A stretch of 64,000 nucleotides of DNA, from contig NZ_QCZD01000002.1 of NCBI RefSeq assembly GCF_003075045.1, forward strand, positions 1-64,000, read 5' to 3'. This stretch comes from Maribacter litoralis (GTDB taxonomy: Bacteria; Bacteroidota; Bacteroidia; Flavobacteriales; Flavobacteriaceae). The notes beneath the pieces are model-generated. The model saw only the letters and a program-made list of their open reading frames with translations. It had not been told where the DNA came from and made no database searches. The translations under genes were made by a program, and so were the position numbers. Below, one piece after another: positions 30,899 through 40,966 of this stretch (the first letter of the stretch is position 1; every line of letters begins with the position of its first letter).

Positions 30899-31828
30899 CT
30901 AGAGAAACTTATTTCTTTCTACTAGAAAAGTATTGAGCACTGTAGAGAAATCTTGGCGAATATCTACGTCTATATATTTGATCTTATACTGGGCGCATTT
31001 CATTTTTATTTCATTTAAATATGCTGTAACACGTTCATTATAAGCTTCCTTAATATTTTCTGCATATAAGTCTAAATGCTCTCCAGTTTCTACGTCGACA
31101 AATCTTTTGGGTGTATTTTCAAAATTGAAGAATAATTCTCGCTCTTTATCAATCGGGTGAAAAAGTACGACATCATGCTTATTATATTTTAAATGACGTA
31201 GTGCTTCAAACAATTCCGAATCATTTTTTTCGGTCTGAAACATATCCGTGAACAAAAAAATTAGACTTCTGCGCTTAATATTTTCTGCAATCTGATGTAA
31301 ATAGGTGTATGTTTTTGTCTCCTTTGGTGGATTTTTCGCCATACTCACAGCACTTAATTGTGCCAAAAGCATTTGAAAATGACGTTCGCTTCCCTTTTCC
31401 GGGGCATAATAACTATAAGAATCGGAGTAGATGCTTAGTCCTACCGCATCACGTTGTCTTTTTAGTACGTTCATCAACGCTGCTATACTCAAGACGCTAA
31501 AACCAATCTTATTTAAGGAATCAATACTTAAATTGTCTACTTCTGGATAATACATAGAAGCCGAATTATCCAAAATCATATGGCACCTTAAATTGGTCTC
31601 TTCTTCATATCTCTTGGTATAGAGTTTATCTGTTTTTGCAAATAATTTCCAGTCGATGTGTTTGGTGCTTTCACCATTGTTATAGATTTTATGTTCTGCA
31701 AATTCCGCAGAAAATCCATGAAAGGGACTTCGGTGAATTCCGCTGATAAAACCTTCTACTACTTGATTGGCAAGAAGCTCAAGATTGGAAAATAAAGACG
31801 ATTTGCTTAACTCTGATTGTAGATTCAC
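30899..31828 (-). CDS. DUF58-domain protein
   Basis: About 309 residues. It has the DUF58 landmarks: RSPFHGFSAEFAEHKIYNNGESTKHIDWKLFAKTDKLYTKRY-like central block, then a vWA-like fold with DNSASM (metal-ion-dependent adhesion-like site) and LIFLFTDMF. DUF58 proteins accompany MoxR AAA+ ATPases in many bacteria. The start is uncertain: the longest frame begins at a TTG inside the trxA terminator hairpin, which is implausible. GTG 31828 is the best later codon and precedes the first conserved residues. A -7-like TATCTTTA lies just upstream. Confidence 0.82.
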   Translation of the reverse strand: MNLQSELSKSSLFSNLELLANQVVEGFISGIHRSPFHGFSAEFAEHKIYNNGESTKHIDWKLFAKTDKLYTKRYEEETNLRCHMILDNSASMYYPEVDNLSIDSLNKIGFSVLSIAALMNVLKRQRDAVGLSIYSDSYSYYAPEKGSERHFQMLLAQLSAVSMAKNPPKETKTYTYLHQIAENIKRRSLIFLFTDMFQTEKNDSELFEALRHLKYNKHDVVLFHPIDKERELFFNFENTPKRFVDVETGEHLDLYAENIKEAYNERVTAYLNEIKMKCAQYKIKYIDVDIRQDFSTVLNTFLVERNKFL

Positions 31829-31895
31829 ATTACTAAAGATAGTGAAGACAGCTGAACTATATAAATGGAAAGAATTAAAATTGCCATAAATAACA

Positions 31896-31917
31896 AGAGC
31901 CGGCAATTGCCGACTCT
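31896..31917 (-). terminator. Hairpin after trxA
   Basis: A near-perfect palindrome around CGGCAATTGCCG with AGAG/CTCT flanks (31896-31917), 34 bases after the trxA stop, followed on the minus strand by TGTTATTTATGG. It separates trxA from the DUF58 gene. Confidence 0.65.
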
Positions 31918-31950
31918 ATGAACTTATTTTATTATAACGTATATCAGTTT

Positions 31951-32268
31951 TTACAAAGCTGCATCAATAGCGTCTGTATAAACTTTTTTAGGTGATACAC
32001 CTACTTGTCTACTTACTATTTCACCGTCTTTAAAAACTAAAACTGTCGGTATATTACGTACACCATACTTAGCGGCAAATTCTTGATTTGCATCTACATC
32101 GACCTTACCAACAACAGCTTTGCCGTCATATTCAGTACTAACTTCGTCTATGATAGGACCTACCATACGACAAGGACCGCACCATGCTGCCCAAAAATCT
32201 ACTACTACAGGTTTATCGCTTTTTAAAACTACCTCGTCAAAAGTAGCATCTGTTATTTCTAATGCCAT
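31951..32268 (-). CDS. trxA: Thioredoxin
   Basis: 105 residues, a complete single-domain thioredoxin with the active site WCGPCR at residues 29-34 and the cis-Pro loop NIPTVLVF. It reduces cytoplasmic disulfides with electrons from thioredoxin reductase. A -7 element TAAATTTG lies 24 bases upstream of the start codon. It is in the same orientation as dnaE upstream and is probably transcribed alone. Confidence 0.96.
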   Translation of the reverse strand: MALEITDATFDEVVLKSDKPVVVDFWAAWCGPCRMVGPIIDEVSTEYDGKAVVGKVDVDANQEFAAKYGVRNIPTVLVFKDGEIVSRQVGVSPKKVYTDAIDAAL

Positions 32269-32291
32269 TTTATTTACTTTTATTGATTATG

Positions 32292-32299
32292 CAAATTTA
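32292..32299 (-). promoter_or_regulatory. -7 element of the trxA promoter
   Basis: TAAATTTG on the minus strand matches TAnnTTTG and is correctly placed for trxA. No convincing -33 TTTG was found at 19-20 bases upstream. Confidence 0.55.
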
Positions 32300-32480
32300 G
32301 TCAATTATTCTTCTGTTTCCTTACGTGCCCACAATTCGTTTTGCCTATACGGGTATCAAGCTAATTTATCAATTTTTAGGGCTATTTTCTTACATAGTAC
32401 TGCTAAATAAAAGTTATAATCTACAGTACATATGAATGTTAACACCTGTTTATTGGCTTTTTAAAGTACGTATATATACG

Positions 32481-35400
32481 TTAATTGAGCTTAAAATGAA
32501 CGTCTTGTTGTTCTAAAAGTTGTAATAACTCACTAGAAATGTGCACTTTTTGTCGTCTACTATTTAAGTTCACCTTTATTTTTTCTTGCATTTCGTAGAC
32601 CACGAAATTAATGGCATGTTCTCCTTTATGGTTTTCAAAGGTATCTTTTAATGTTTTGACCTTTTCTTCTTTTAGTTCGGCAATATTGAGTTTGATGGTC
32701 AATTTTCTAGCGTATGTTTCCATAACTTCTTGCAGTAGCATAAAACTGTTGAATTGCATTCTGGGATCGCCTTTTTTGCCTGTTTCCTTATTGGTCCACC
32801 CATCTCTAACAAATAGTTTTACGTACGCGAATGAATTTATCATTAAGAAATGCCTGAACTTTAGGTATTCTTCACCGAAAATTCTAAACTCAAAGGAGTC
32901 GGTATAATCTTCCATGGTAAACGCTGCCCAGCCTTTTCCGTTTTTGGAGACCCTGTGTTGTACATCGGTAATTACTCCGGCAAATGTAAGTTCTCTGTTT
33001 ACATAACTAGGCAAATCATTAACGCAGCCAATATTTGCATTGCAGAAGGCTTTTATTTCTGTTTTAAAGTCGTCCAACGGGTGACCTGATATATAAATAC
33101 CCACCACTTCTTTTTCTCTACGTAATTTTTCCATGGTGCCCCATTCTTCGCATGGTGGCACAACGGGTTCTGGTATTTGTACTTCACTGGCATCACCAAA
33201 GAGGCTTACTTGCGAAGAGTTTTCGTTTTCCTGGTATTTGGCGCCGTACTTAATTACTTTTTCCAAAAAGGTAATCCCATCTCCTTCATCATGAAAATAT
33301 TGCGCCCTATGTGTAGTGCCAAAGGAATCGAAGCCACCGGCAACTGCCAAGTTTTCAAACGCTTTTTTATTTGCTGCACGTAAATCGATTCGTTTAGCAA
33401 AATCGAATACCGATTTGTAGGGTCCAACATCTTTTCTGTTCTCTACAATGGTTTCAACCGCACCGCGACCGACACCTTTTACGGCACCCATACCAAAACG
33501 CACGGCACCGGCATCGTTAACGGCAAACTTGTAGAAAGATTCATTAACGTCCGGCCCAAGTACATCTAATCCCATACGCTTACATTCTTCCATGAAGAAG
33601 GTAACCTGCTTAATATCGTTCATATTATTACTTAATACCGCCGCCATATATTCGGCTGGGTAGTGGGCTTTGCAATAGGCAGTTTGGTAGGCGATCCAAG
33701 CATAGCAAGTGGAGTGAGATTTGTTAAATGCGTAAGCTGCGAATGCTTCCCAATCCTTCCAAATTTTCTCCAATTTATCAACGGCATGTCCTTTTGCAGA
33801 AGCTTGATCAATGAACTTTGGCTTCATTTTGTCAAGTACGTGCTTCTGCTTTTTACCCATTGCCTTACGTAAGACATCGGCTTCACCTTTGGTAAAGTCC
33901 GCCAACTTTTGCGAAAGGAGCATCACCTGCTCTTGGTATACCGTAATACCGTAGGTTTCCGCTAAATATTCTTCACAGGCATCCAAATCATACACAATTT
34001 CTTCGGTACCATGTTTACGGGCAATAAAACTTGGTATGTATTCCATCGGGCCTGGTCGGTATAAGGCGTTCATGGCGATAAGATCCGCAAAAACGGTAGG
34101 CTTTAACGAGCGCATGTGTTTTTGCATTCCAGGAGATTCATATTGGAACACCCCAATAGTTTCCCCTCTTTGGAAAAGCTCGTATGTTTTTTCATCATCT
34201 AGCGGAAAATTCTCTGGGTCTAACTCAACTCCGTGTTTTGCTTTTACGATTTTTACGGTGTCCTTAATTAAGGTCAGTGTTTTCAATCCCAAGAAATCCA
34301 TCTTCAGCAGTCCGGCATCTTCCACTACGGAGTTGTCAAACTGGGTACAGTACATGTCGGAATCCTTGGCAAGTGCCACGGGTACGAACTTGGTAATGTC
34401 ATCTGGGGTAATGATCACCCCACAGGCATGAATACCGGTATTTCGAACAGAACCTTCTAAAACGTAAGCTTGGTTAAGGGTTTCGGACTCTAAACCGTCG
34501 CCTTCGGATATATTTAGAAGCTCATTAATTTTCTCTAGCTCTTCACTGTTGAATTTACTTCTAAGTACTTTTTCATCGACCCCGATAATCTTTTTTAGCT
34601 TAGACATGTTCGGAATCAACTTCGCCATACGATCGGAGTCCTGCAAAGGCAAGTCTAAAGCACGAGCTGTATCTCTAATGGCAGATTTTGCTGCCATGGT
34701 ACCATAAGTGATGATTTGCGCCACTTGGTTAGAACCGTATTTGTCGATTACATAGTCCATAACGCGACCACGCCCTTCATCATCAAAATCAATATCGATA
34801 TCGGGCATACTTACACGATCCGGATTTAGGAAACGCTCAAAAAGTAGGTCGTACTGAATAGGGTCCAAATTGGTAATCCATAAACAATAGGCAACCGCAG
34901 ACCCTGCAGCAGATCCACGACCGGGACCTACCGAAACATCCATATCTCGAGCAGCCCTAATAAAATCTTCAACAATCAAGAAATAACCAGGGTATCCGGT
35001 CTTTTCAATTACCTTGAGCTCAAAGTCTAATCGTTCATCAATTTCCGGAGTGATCTCCCCATATCTCTTTTTGGCACCTTCGTAGGTAATGTGGCGTAGA
35101 AACTTGTTCTCACCGCGTTTACCACCGTCTAATTTATCTTCTTCAAATTGAAATTCTTCGGGAATATCGAAGGCGGGCAACAGTACATCACGTGCCAAGG
35201 TAAAGGTCTCGACCTTATCAATAACTTCCTGAATATTGATGATAGCTTCCGGAATATCCTTAAAGAGCTCTTTCATCTCATCGGATGACTTAAAGTAGTA
35301 TTCTTGGTTAGGCAAACCATAGCGATAACCGCGTCCGCGACCAATAGGGGTTGACTGCTTTTCACCGTCTTTTACGCATAAAAGAATATCATGTGCATGA

Positions 35401-36917
35401 GCATTTTCTTTCTCTACATAGTAGGTATTGTTGGTGGCTACTAGCTTTACATTGTGCTTTTTTGCAAACTGAATTAAAACTTGATTTACACGGTCTTCAT
35501 CTTCTTGACCGTGACGCATGATCTCTATATACAGGTCATCGCCAAAGGTTTCTTTCCACCAAATAAGGGCTTCTTCAGCTTGGTTTTCACCAACGTTCAA
35601 TACTTTACTGGGTACTTCACCGTATAAGTTACCGGTAAGCACCATAACATCTTCTTTGTACTGCTCTATGATTTTTTTATCGATACGAGGTACATAGTAT
35701 TTACCGTCAACAAAGGCAATGGAAGACATCTTTGCCAAGTTTAAATACCCTTTTTTACTCTTGGCAAGCATCACTATTTGGTACCCATTGTCTTTCTGTG
35801 ATTTATTGGTGTGGTCTTCACAGACTTGGAACTCGCAACCGATTATAGGGGTTATTTCCTGCTCTGGTTCCGGCAACTCATTCAAAGGTTCTTGTCCTTC
35901 TTCCAATGTGCCGTTTTGGGTAGCTTCGTAGCGCTTTTGGTTGGCTTCGTTTCTTGATGCCACTCCTTTATTATGGTTCAGTACGCCGTTCACGAAGTGA
36001 AAAGCCCCCATCATGTTGGCATGATCTGTCATGGCTACGGCGGGCATCTTTGCTTTTGCGGCGGCAGCGACCAAATCGGGTACACTAATGGTGGACTGAA
36101 GAATTGAAAATTGTGTGTGGTTGTGTAAATGTGCAAAACTTGCGTTTTCTAAGGTCGCAAGGTTTTCCTGTATTTCCTCTTGTGAAACTCCGCCTGTATC
36201 TTTTTCCCAAAGTGCATCGGATATTTTTTTCGATGCTTTTTTTAGGTTGATGTGTTTAAGGCCGATGAGTTGAATCTCCTGCGGATTCGCTTCGGAGAAA
36301 TTCTTGAAATAATCTGGCTGTACATCTAATTGTTCAGCGGTATACTGATGTTTTCTGATCAGCTCTAAAAAACAACGCGTAGTGGCCTCAACATCGGCAG
36401 TGGCATTATGTGCTTCCCCAAAAGGTTCACCGAATAAAAATTGGTGCAGTTCGGTCAACGTTGGCAACTTGAACTTACCGCCACGGCCACCGGGAATTTG
36501 ACACAACTGTGCCGTATGCTCGGTACAGGTGTCCAATACGGGCAATTCTTGTAACGGATTCTCCACGCCCAAACGGTGAAATTCCGCACCCATAATATTC
36601 ACGTCAAAACCAACATTCTGCCCAACAATGAATTTTGTTTTGGACATGGCGATGTTGAACTTCTCCAGTACCTCGGAAAGGGAAACGCCTTGTTGCTCGG
36701 CTAGCTCGGTAGAAATACCGTGAATTTGCTCAGCATCATAAGGTATGTTGAATCCGTCAGGTCGTACCAAATAATCTTGATGCTCAATGCAATTACCCAT
36801 TTCATCATGCAACTGCCATGCTATCTGTATACAGCGGGGCCAGTTGTCGGTATCGGTAATGGGGGCATTCCAGTTTTTTGGAAGACCGGTAGTTTCGGTA
36901 TCAAAAATAAGGTACAT
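32481..36917 (-). CDS. dnaE: DNA polymerase III alpha subunit with N-terminal DnaQ-like exonuclease
   Basis: 1478 residues. Residues 1-200 are a DEDD-type 3'-5' exonuclease: FDTET with Asp6/Glu8, GQNVGFD, and HNATAD. A PHP domain starts near 260 (HLHNHTQFSIL, TDHANMMGAF). The C-family polymerase core follows with GRGSAAGSAVAY and the catalytic PDIDIDF near 706, then the HhH and OB-fold regions. Such proofreading fusions in the replicative polymerase are familiar in Flavobacteriia, where the separate epsilon subunit can be dispensable. The gene is complete and divergent from rpsP. Confidence 0.97.
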   Translation of the reverse strand: MYLIFDTETTGLPKNWNAPITDTDNWPRCIQIAWQLHDEMGNCIEHQDYLVRPDGFNIPYDAEQIHGISTELAEQQGVSLSEVLEKFNIAMSKTKFIVGQNVGFDVNIMGAEFHRLGVENPLQELPVLDTCTEHTAQLCQIPGGRGGKFKLPTLTELHQFLFGEPFGEAHNATADVEATTRCFLELIRKHQYTAEQLDVQPDYFKNFSEANPQEIQLIGLKHINLKKASKKISDALWEKDTGGVSQEEIQENLATLENASFAHLHNHTQFSILQSTISVPDLVAAAAKAKMPAVAMTDHANMMGAFHFVNGVLNHNKGVASRNEANQKRYEATQNGTLEEGQEPLNELPEPEQEITPIIGCEFQVCEDHTNKSQKDNGYQIVMLAKSKKGYLNLAKMSSIAFVDGKYYVPRIDKKIIEQYKEDVMVLTGNLYGEVPSKVLNVGENQAEEALIWWKETFGDDLYIEIMRHGQEDEDRVNQVLIQFAKKHNVKLVATNNTYYVEKENAHAHDILLCVKDGEKQSTPIGRGRGYRYGLPNQEYYFKSSDEMKELFKDIPEAIINIQEVIDKVETFTLARDVLLPAFDIPEEFQFEEDKLDGGKRGENKFLRHITYEGAKKRYGEITPEIDERLDFELKVIEKTGYPGYFLIVEDFIRAARDMDVSVGPGRGSAAGSAVAYCLWITNLDPIQYDLLFERFLNPDRVSMPDIDIDFDDEGRGRVMDYVIDKYGSNQVAQIITYGTMAAKSAIRDTARALDLPLQDSDRMAKLIPNMSKLKKIIGVDEKVLRSKFNSEELEKINELLNISEGDGLESETLNQAYVLEGSVRNTGIHACGVIITPDDITKFVPVALAKDSDMYCTQFDNSVVEDAGLLKMDFLGLKTLTLIKDTVKIVKAKHGVELDPENFPLDDEKTYELFQRGETIGVFQYESPGMQKHMRSLKPTVFADLIAMNALYRPGPMEYIPSFIARKHGTEEIVYDLDACEEYLAETYGITVYQEQVMLLSQKLADFTKGEADVLRKAMGKKQKHVLDKMKPKFIDQASAKGHAVDKLEKIWKDWEAFAAYAFNKSHSTCYAWIAYQTAYCKAHYPAEYMAAVLSNNMNDIKQVTFFMEECKRMGLDVLGPDVNESFYKFAVNDAGAVRFGMGAVKGVGRGAVETIVENRKDVGPYKSVFDFAKRIDLRAANKKAFENLAVAGGFDSFGTTHRAQYFHDEGDGITFLEKVIKYGAKYQENENSSQVSLFGDASEVQIPEPVVPPCEEWGTMEKLRREKEVVGIYISGHPLDDFKTEIKAFCNANIGCVNDLPSYVNRELTFAGVITDVQHRVSKNGKGWAAFTMEDYTDSFEFRIFGEEYLKFRHFLMINSFAYVKLFVRDGWTNKETGKKGDPRMQFNSFMLLQEVMETYARKLTIKLNIAELKEEKVKTLKDTFENHKGEHAINFVVYEMQEKIKVNLNSRRQKVHISSELLQLLEQQDVHFKLN

Positions 36918-37191
36918 ATAGAATGTTCTGAGTGTTCAACACGGTCAGTTGAGTGACCTAAAAAGTGCCTATAAAATTACGAAAAAGGAGGTGTTGGTGA
37001 AAACGGAGTTACCAAGAGTTATTAACGAGGGTTTATGAGGACAATTTTATTCCGATCATCTGCCATCTTAAAATGCTGATAATGTGAGGTTTTTACTTGA
37101 AAAATGATTTCTGAAATTATGATTTTTAAGAAGCTGTATACGTTGTTAAAATATTTTTAAGGATAGTGACTTAAATAACTATGCTTAGTTG
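36918..37191. other. Spacer between dnaE and the rpsP promoter
   Basis: This AT-rich gap holds no open frame worth reporting. On the minus strand TAATTTTA (plus 36972-36979) could be a -7 box for dnaE but lacks a good -33 partner. Apart from that and the rpsP control elements listed separately to its right, I see nothing in it. Confidence 0.4.
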
Positions 37192-37221
37192 TTGCCAATT
37201 CGGTAATTTGAATTATATTTG
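37192..37221 (+). promoter_or_regulatory. Promoter of rpsP-rimM
   Basis: TTG (37192-37194), exactly 19 bases, then TATATTTG (37214-37221): a strong Bacteroidota promoter of the same quality as the tRNA-Asp promoter. It lies about 97 bases before the rpsP start, leaving a leader of about 90 bases. Confidence 0.85.
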
Positions 37222-37287
37222 CACCCGCTTTCAGATCAGCTTTGCTTGTTGAAGGCGAACGAGTTAAAAAACTAGAATTAATAATCA

Positions 37288-37302
37288 AGGGTCGGGCACC
37301 CT
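37288..37302 (+). promoter_or_regulatory. Small hairpin in the rpsP leader
   Basis: AGGGT and ACCCT around a CGGGC loop lie 15 bases upstream of the rpsP start codon, where they could affect ribosome access. A role in autogenous control is possible, but nothing further supports it. Confidence 0.35.
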
Positions 37303-37317
37303 ACAAATTAATGTGAT

Positions 37318-37881
37318 ATGCCAGTAAAAATTAGATTACAAAGACACGGTAAAAAAGGAAAACCATTCTATTGGGTTGTAGCAGCAGATGTTAGAGCTAA
37401 AAGAGATGGTAAATTCTTAGAGAAATTAGGTATCTACAATCCTAATACAAACCCTGCAACTATTGAACTTGATGTTGATAGCTCTGTAAAGTGGTTGCAA
37501 AACGGTGCACAACCAACTGATACTGCTAAAGCTATTCTTTCTTATAGAGGTGTTCTTTTAAAGCATCACTTATTAGGTGGTGTTCGTAAAGGAGCATTAA
37601 CTGAAGAGCAAGCTGAAGAAAAATTCAATGCTTGGGTTGCTGAAAAAGAAGCTGCAATTGCCGATAAAGTTGGTGGATTGGATAAAGCTAAAGCTGAAGC
37701 TAGAGCTGCTGCATTGAAAGCGGAGAAAGAAGTAAACGATAAGCGTGCTGCTGAAGCTGCCGCTGCTGCTTTACCAGAAACTCCAGAAGGTGAAAGTGCA
37801 GAGGAAGAAGTAGAAGCTGTTGAAGCTGCTGGTGAGCCAGAACAAGCTACTGAAGCTCCTGCAGAAGACGATAAAGCATAA
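37318..37881 (+). CDS. rpsP: 30S ribosomal protein S16 with acidic/Ala-rich extension
   Basis: 187 residues. The first about 80 are standard S16 (MPVKIRLQRHGKKGKPFYWVV, LGIYNPNTNP). The rest is an Ala/Glu/Lys-rich helical extension ending in a Glu-rich tail, as commonly seen in Flavobacteriia. S16 is an assembly protein of the 30S body. It has its own strong promoter and is followed 13 bases later by rimM, the usual pairing. Confidence 0.97.
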   Translation: MPVKIRLQRHGKKGKPFYWVVAADVRAKRDGKFLEKLGIYNPNTNPATIELDVDSSVKWLQNGAQPTDTAKAILSYRGVLLKHHLLGGVRKGALTEEQAEEKFNAWVAEKEAAIADKVGGLDKAKAEARAAALKAEKEVNDKRAAEAAAAALPETPEGESAEEEVEAVEAAGEPEQATEAPAEDDKA

Positions 37882-37894
37882 ATTATTAGAAACG

Positions 37895-38422
37895 ATGCGC
37901 AAGGAAGATTGTTTCTACCTAGGTAATATCGTTTCAAAATATAGTTTCAAAGGTGAGGTACTGGTTAAACTAGATACCGATGATCCCGAGATATACGAAA
38001 ACATGGAATCAGTATTCGTTTCTTTAGGAAACAATCTGGTTCCATTTTTTATTAAAAGATGCCGACTTCATAAATCTAACCTTCTTCGTATAGATTTTGA
38101 AGAGGTAAAATCAGAGTCTGATGCAGACCGCATTATGAAATCTGGTCTCTATCTACCCCTTACCATGTTACCTAAACTTACCGGTAACAAATTTTATTAC
38201 CATGAAATCATCGGTTTCACGATGATCGATGCTGTTCACGGAGATATTGGAATCATACAAAGTGTCAATGATACCACGGCACAAGCTTTGTTCGAAGTGG
38301 AGAAAGATGATAGGCAACTGCTTATTCCAATTAACGATGATATCATTACTAAAGTAGACCGAGAGAACAAGTGTATTCATGTAAATACCCCAGAGGGTCT
38401 TGTTGATTTGTACCTGTCTTAA
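37895..38422 (+). CDS. rimM: Ribosome maturation factor RimM
   Basis: 175 residues from ATG 37895; the open frame upstream overlaps rpsP and is not used. It has the N-terminal beta-barrel (YLGNIVSKYSFKGEVLVKLDTDD) and the PRC-barrel domain (FYYHEIIGFTMIDAVHGDIG). RimM binds S19 and aids maturation of the 30S head. It is co-transcribed with rpsP. The usual bacterial partner trmD is not next; instead a 190-base gap and the catabolic locus follow. Confidence 0.95.
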   Translation: MRKEDCFYLGNIVSKYSFKGEVLVKLDTDDPEIYENMESVFVSLGNNLVPFFIKRCRLHKSNLLRIDFEEVKSESDADRIMKSGLYLPLTMLPKLTGNKFYYHEIIGFTMIDAVHGDIGIIQSVNDTTAQALFEVEKDDRQLLIPINDDIITKVDRENKCIHVNTPEGLVDLYLS

Positions 38423-38612
38423 AATCAGTGCCTAATTATCATTGCGTTTCTTTTAAGTTTTGTTGTTAGACATTGTGATACTGATAATATTCAGTTTTCT
38501 TTTTAAGAATTCTATTATTATTTAGCTTCTTAGCTTTGTTATTGGTCGAATTTTAACTGTTATTAAATTGTAAAGTTTGTAAGTTCATTGCAGTTATCAA
38601 AAACCTCCACCA

Positions 38613-40964
38613 ATGACAATGAATTTAATGAACCAATTGTTCAAAGTTGTTTCCGTCGTTTTTGCATGCTGTTTAATATTCAGTTGTGCATCGGAAACAG
38701 AAAAGACAATTGCCTTAGCAGATGGAGCTAGTTTAAATAGTGTTCCAGAAAAAATCGATTTTACTTTTCATGTTAAGCCAATTCTTTCTGATCGTTGCTT
38801 TATATGCCACGGTCCTGATAAAAATGCCGTAGAAGGTAATCTTTCCCTACACTCGGCAGAAGAAGCTTATAAAGCATTAGGCGAGTTAAAAGACCATGCT
38901 GCCATTGTACCCGGCGATGCTTCGAAAAGTAGTTTGGTAGAGCGTATTAATAGTAATGATGCAAACTTAATAATGCCGCCACCGGAATCTAACCTTGTTT
39001 TAGAAGATTTTGAAAAAGAAATTTTAGAAAAATGGATAGAGCAGGGGGCAGAGTATAAAACGCATTGGGCATTTATACCGCCAACACCACAAGAAGTTCC
39101 TGAAAATAATGATGAGCAAGCTTGGGGAAACAATGAAATTGATGCCTTTGTCTTAAATAAGATGAAAGAAAAAGGTATGAGTCCCAGTGATAGGGCCAGT
39201 AGTGAAAAATTATTGCGCAGAATTACATTTGATTTAACCGGTTTGCCGCCTACGTTGGAGCAATTGCAAAAGTTCGCTGCCGATCCTTCTGAAGAAATGT
39301 ATGAGGAAGTCATAGATTCTCTGTTGCTTTCTATTGATTATGCTGAAAATATGGCTGCCGAATGGATGGATATAGCCCGTTATGCCGATACCCACGGATA
39401 TCAAGATGATTTTGAGCGTACCATGTGGCCTTGGCGAGATTGGGTAATTCACGCGTTTAAGGAGAATATGCCCTATGATCAGTTCGTAACATATCAATTG
39501 GCAGGCGATTTAATGCCAAATGCTAACCTTGAACAAATATTAGCTACCGGTTTTAACAGGAATCATAAGATAACTGCCGAAGGCGGGGTGATTCCTGAAG
39601 AATACCGGGTTGAATATGTTGAAGATAGAAATACCACGTTAGGTACCGCATTTTTAGGTCTTACCCTAGAATGTGCACGCTGTCATGATCATAAATATGA
39701 TCCTATAAGTCAAAAAGAGCATTTTCAGTTTTATAGTTTCTTTAATAATATTCCTGAAAAAGGTCTGTTGGCAAATGCAGCGGAATTGCCTGAACCATAT
39801 ATAAAAGTGACTCCAAAAGAGGTTGATGATATCCTCGGATTTATCAATCTTGAAAAAAGTGAGATGAAAGAAGTACCGGTAATGGTCATGAAAGAAATGG
39901 ATAAACCTCGTAATACCTATATTTTAGAAAGGGGTATTTATGATCAATATGGCGAAGAGGTATATCCTGATACTCCTGAATCCATTTTACCCTTCAATGA
40001 TTATCCGAAGAATAGATTAGGCTTGGCAAAATGGTTGTTTGAAGATGAACACCCATTAACGGCTAGAGTTGCGGTCAATAGATTGTGGCAACGTATGTTC
40101 GGTAGTGCTATTGTGGCTTCTTCGTTCGATTTTGGTAACCAAGGTTCTTTACCTACGCATCCGGAATTGTTAGATTATTTAGCCATTAAATATAAAAATG
40201 AAGGTTGGGATACCAGAAAAATGTTGAAGTACATTGCCATGTCAGAAGCATACCGCCAAGACACCAAGGCACCTCCGGAGAAACTAGAACAAGATCCAGA
40301 GAATAAATATTTAGCAAGAGCTTCTCGTTTACGATTATCATCTGAAGCTATTCGCGATCAAGCATTGGCATTTAGCGGATTGTTGAATAGAGAAGTTGGC
40401 GGACCCAGTGTAAAACCTTATCAGCCCGAAGGAATTTGGGAAGAAACTACAGGTGGCGGCGGCGGTAGTACCGCATCATATACATTAAGCGAAGGTGATG
40501 ATGTGTATAGAAAAAGTATCTATACTTTTTGGAAACGCACCGTGCCACCACCAAGTATGATGACTTTTGATAGTAGCTCTAGAGATTACTGTTCGGTTAA
40601 AAGACAAGAAACGAATACTCCGTTACAAGCTTTAGTCTTGTTGAACGATCCACAAATAGTGGAAGCTGCAAGAGTAGCTGCCGTTGGTGAAATGGAAGCG
40701 CACCCAAATGCAGAAAATGAGCAGATCAAAACATTGTTTTACAAAGCTACTTCGCGCTTACCAAATGAAACTGAAGTACAATCTTTAACCGATTACTATA
40801 GTGAAATGCTGGCAAAGGTAGAGAGCGGTGAAATTTCTACAATTGAGTATTTAAGCATAGGTAGAAGTGAAGTACCTGCTGATTTGAACAAGGATAAATT
40901 GGTGGCTATGACACTCACGGCACACACCATATTGAATTTAGACGAAACCATAAATAGAGGCTGA
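38613..40964 (+). CDS. PSCyt1-DUF1549-DUF1553 lipoprotein (Planctomycete-type cytochrome)
   Basis: 783 residues. A lipoprotein signal ends at a LIFSC lipobox. Next comes a PSCyt1 haem domain with CFICH, then DUF1549 with a second CxxCH (CARCHDHKYDPI), then DUF1553 (HPLTARVAVNRLWQRMFG, KRTVPPPSMMTFD, ETNTPLQALVLLNDP). This architecture is abundant in Planctomycetes, usually beside DUF1501 proteins and sulfatases, with an unknown but probably oxidative or sensory periplasmic role. It heads a coupled operon: the DUF1501 gene begins 2 bases after its stop. In a Bacteroidota genome it is uncommon and may have been gained by transfer. Confidence 0.9.
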   Translation: MTMNLMNQLFKVVSVVFACCLIFSCASETEKTIALADGASLNSVPEKIDFTFHVKPILSDRCFICHGPDKNAVEGNLSLHSAEEAYKALGELKDHAAIVPGDASKSSLVERINSNDANLIMPPPESNLVLEDFEKEILEKWIEQGAEYKTHWAFIPPTPQEVPENNDEQAWGNNEIDAFVLNKMKEKGMSPSDRASSEKLLRRITFDLTGLPPTLEQLQKFAADPSEEMYEEVIDSLLLSIDYAENMAAEWMDIARYADTHGYQDDFERTMWPWRDWVIHAFKENMPYDQFVTYQLAGDLMPNANLEQILATGFNRNHKITAEGGVIPEEYRVEYVEDRNTTLGTAFLGLTLECARCHDHKYDPISQKEHFQFYSFFNNIPEKGLLANAAELPEPYIKVTPKEVDDILGFINLEKSEMKEVPVMVMKEMDKPRNTYILERGIYDQYGEEVYPDTPESILPFNDYPKNRLGLAKWLFEDEHPLTARVAVNRLWQRMFGSAIVASSFDFGNQGSLPTHPELLDYLAIKYKNEGWDTRKMLKYIAMSEAYRQDTKAPPEKLEQDPENKYLARASRLRLSSEAIRDQALAFSGLLNREVGGPSVKPYQPEGIWEETTGGGGGSTASYTLSEGDDVYRKSIYTFWKRTVPPPSMMTFDSSSRDYCSVKRQETNTPLQALVLLNDPQIVEAARVAAVGEMEAHPNAENEQIKTLFYKATSRLPNETEVQSLTDYYSEMLAKVESGEISTIEYLSIGRSEVPADLNKDKLVAMTLTAHTILNLDETINRG

Positions 40965-40966
40965 TT

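Noticed and set aside
31829-31906. Longer DUF58 protein starting at TTG 31906
   Set aside because: The codon lies inside the trxA terminator hairpin and the added 26 residues do not resemble the family.
32468-32481. Palindrome ACGTATATATACGT after dnaE as terminator
   Set aside because: The stem is almost all A/T and no T-run follows on the minus strand, so it is too weak to call.
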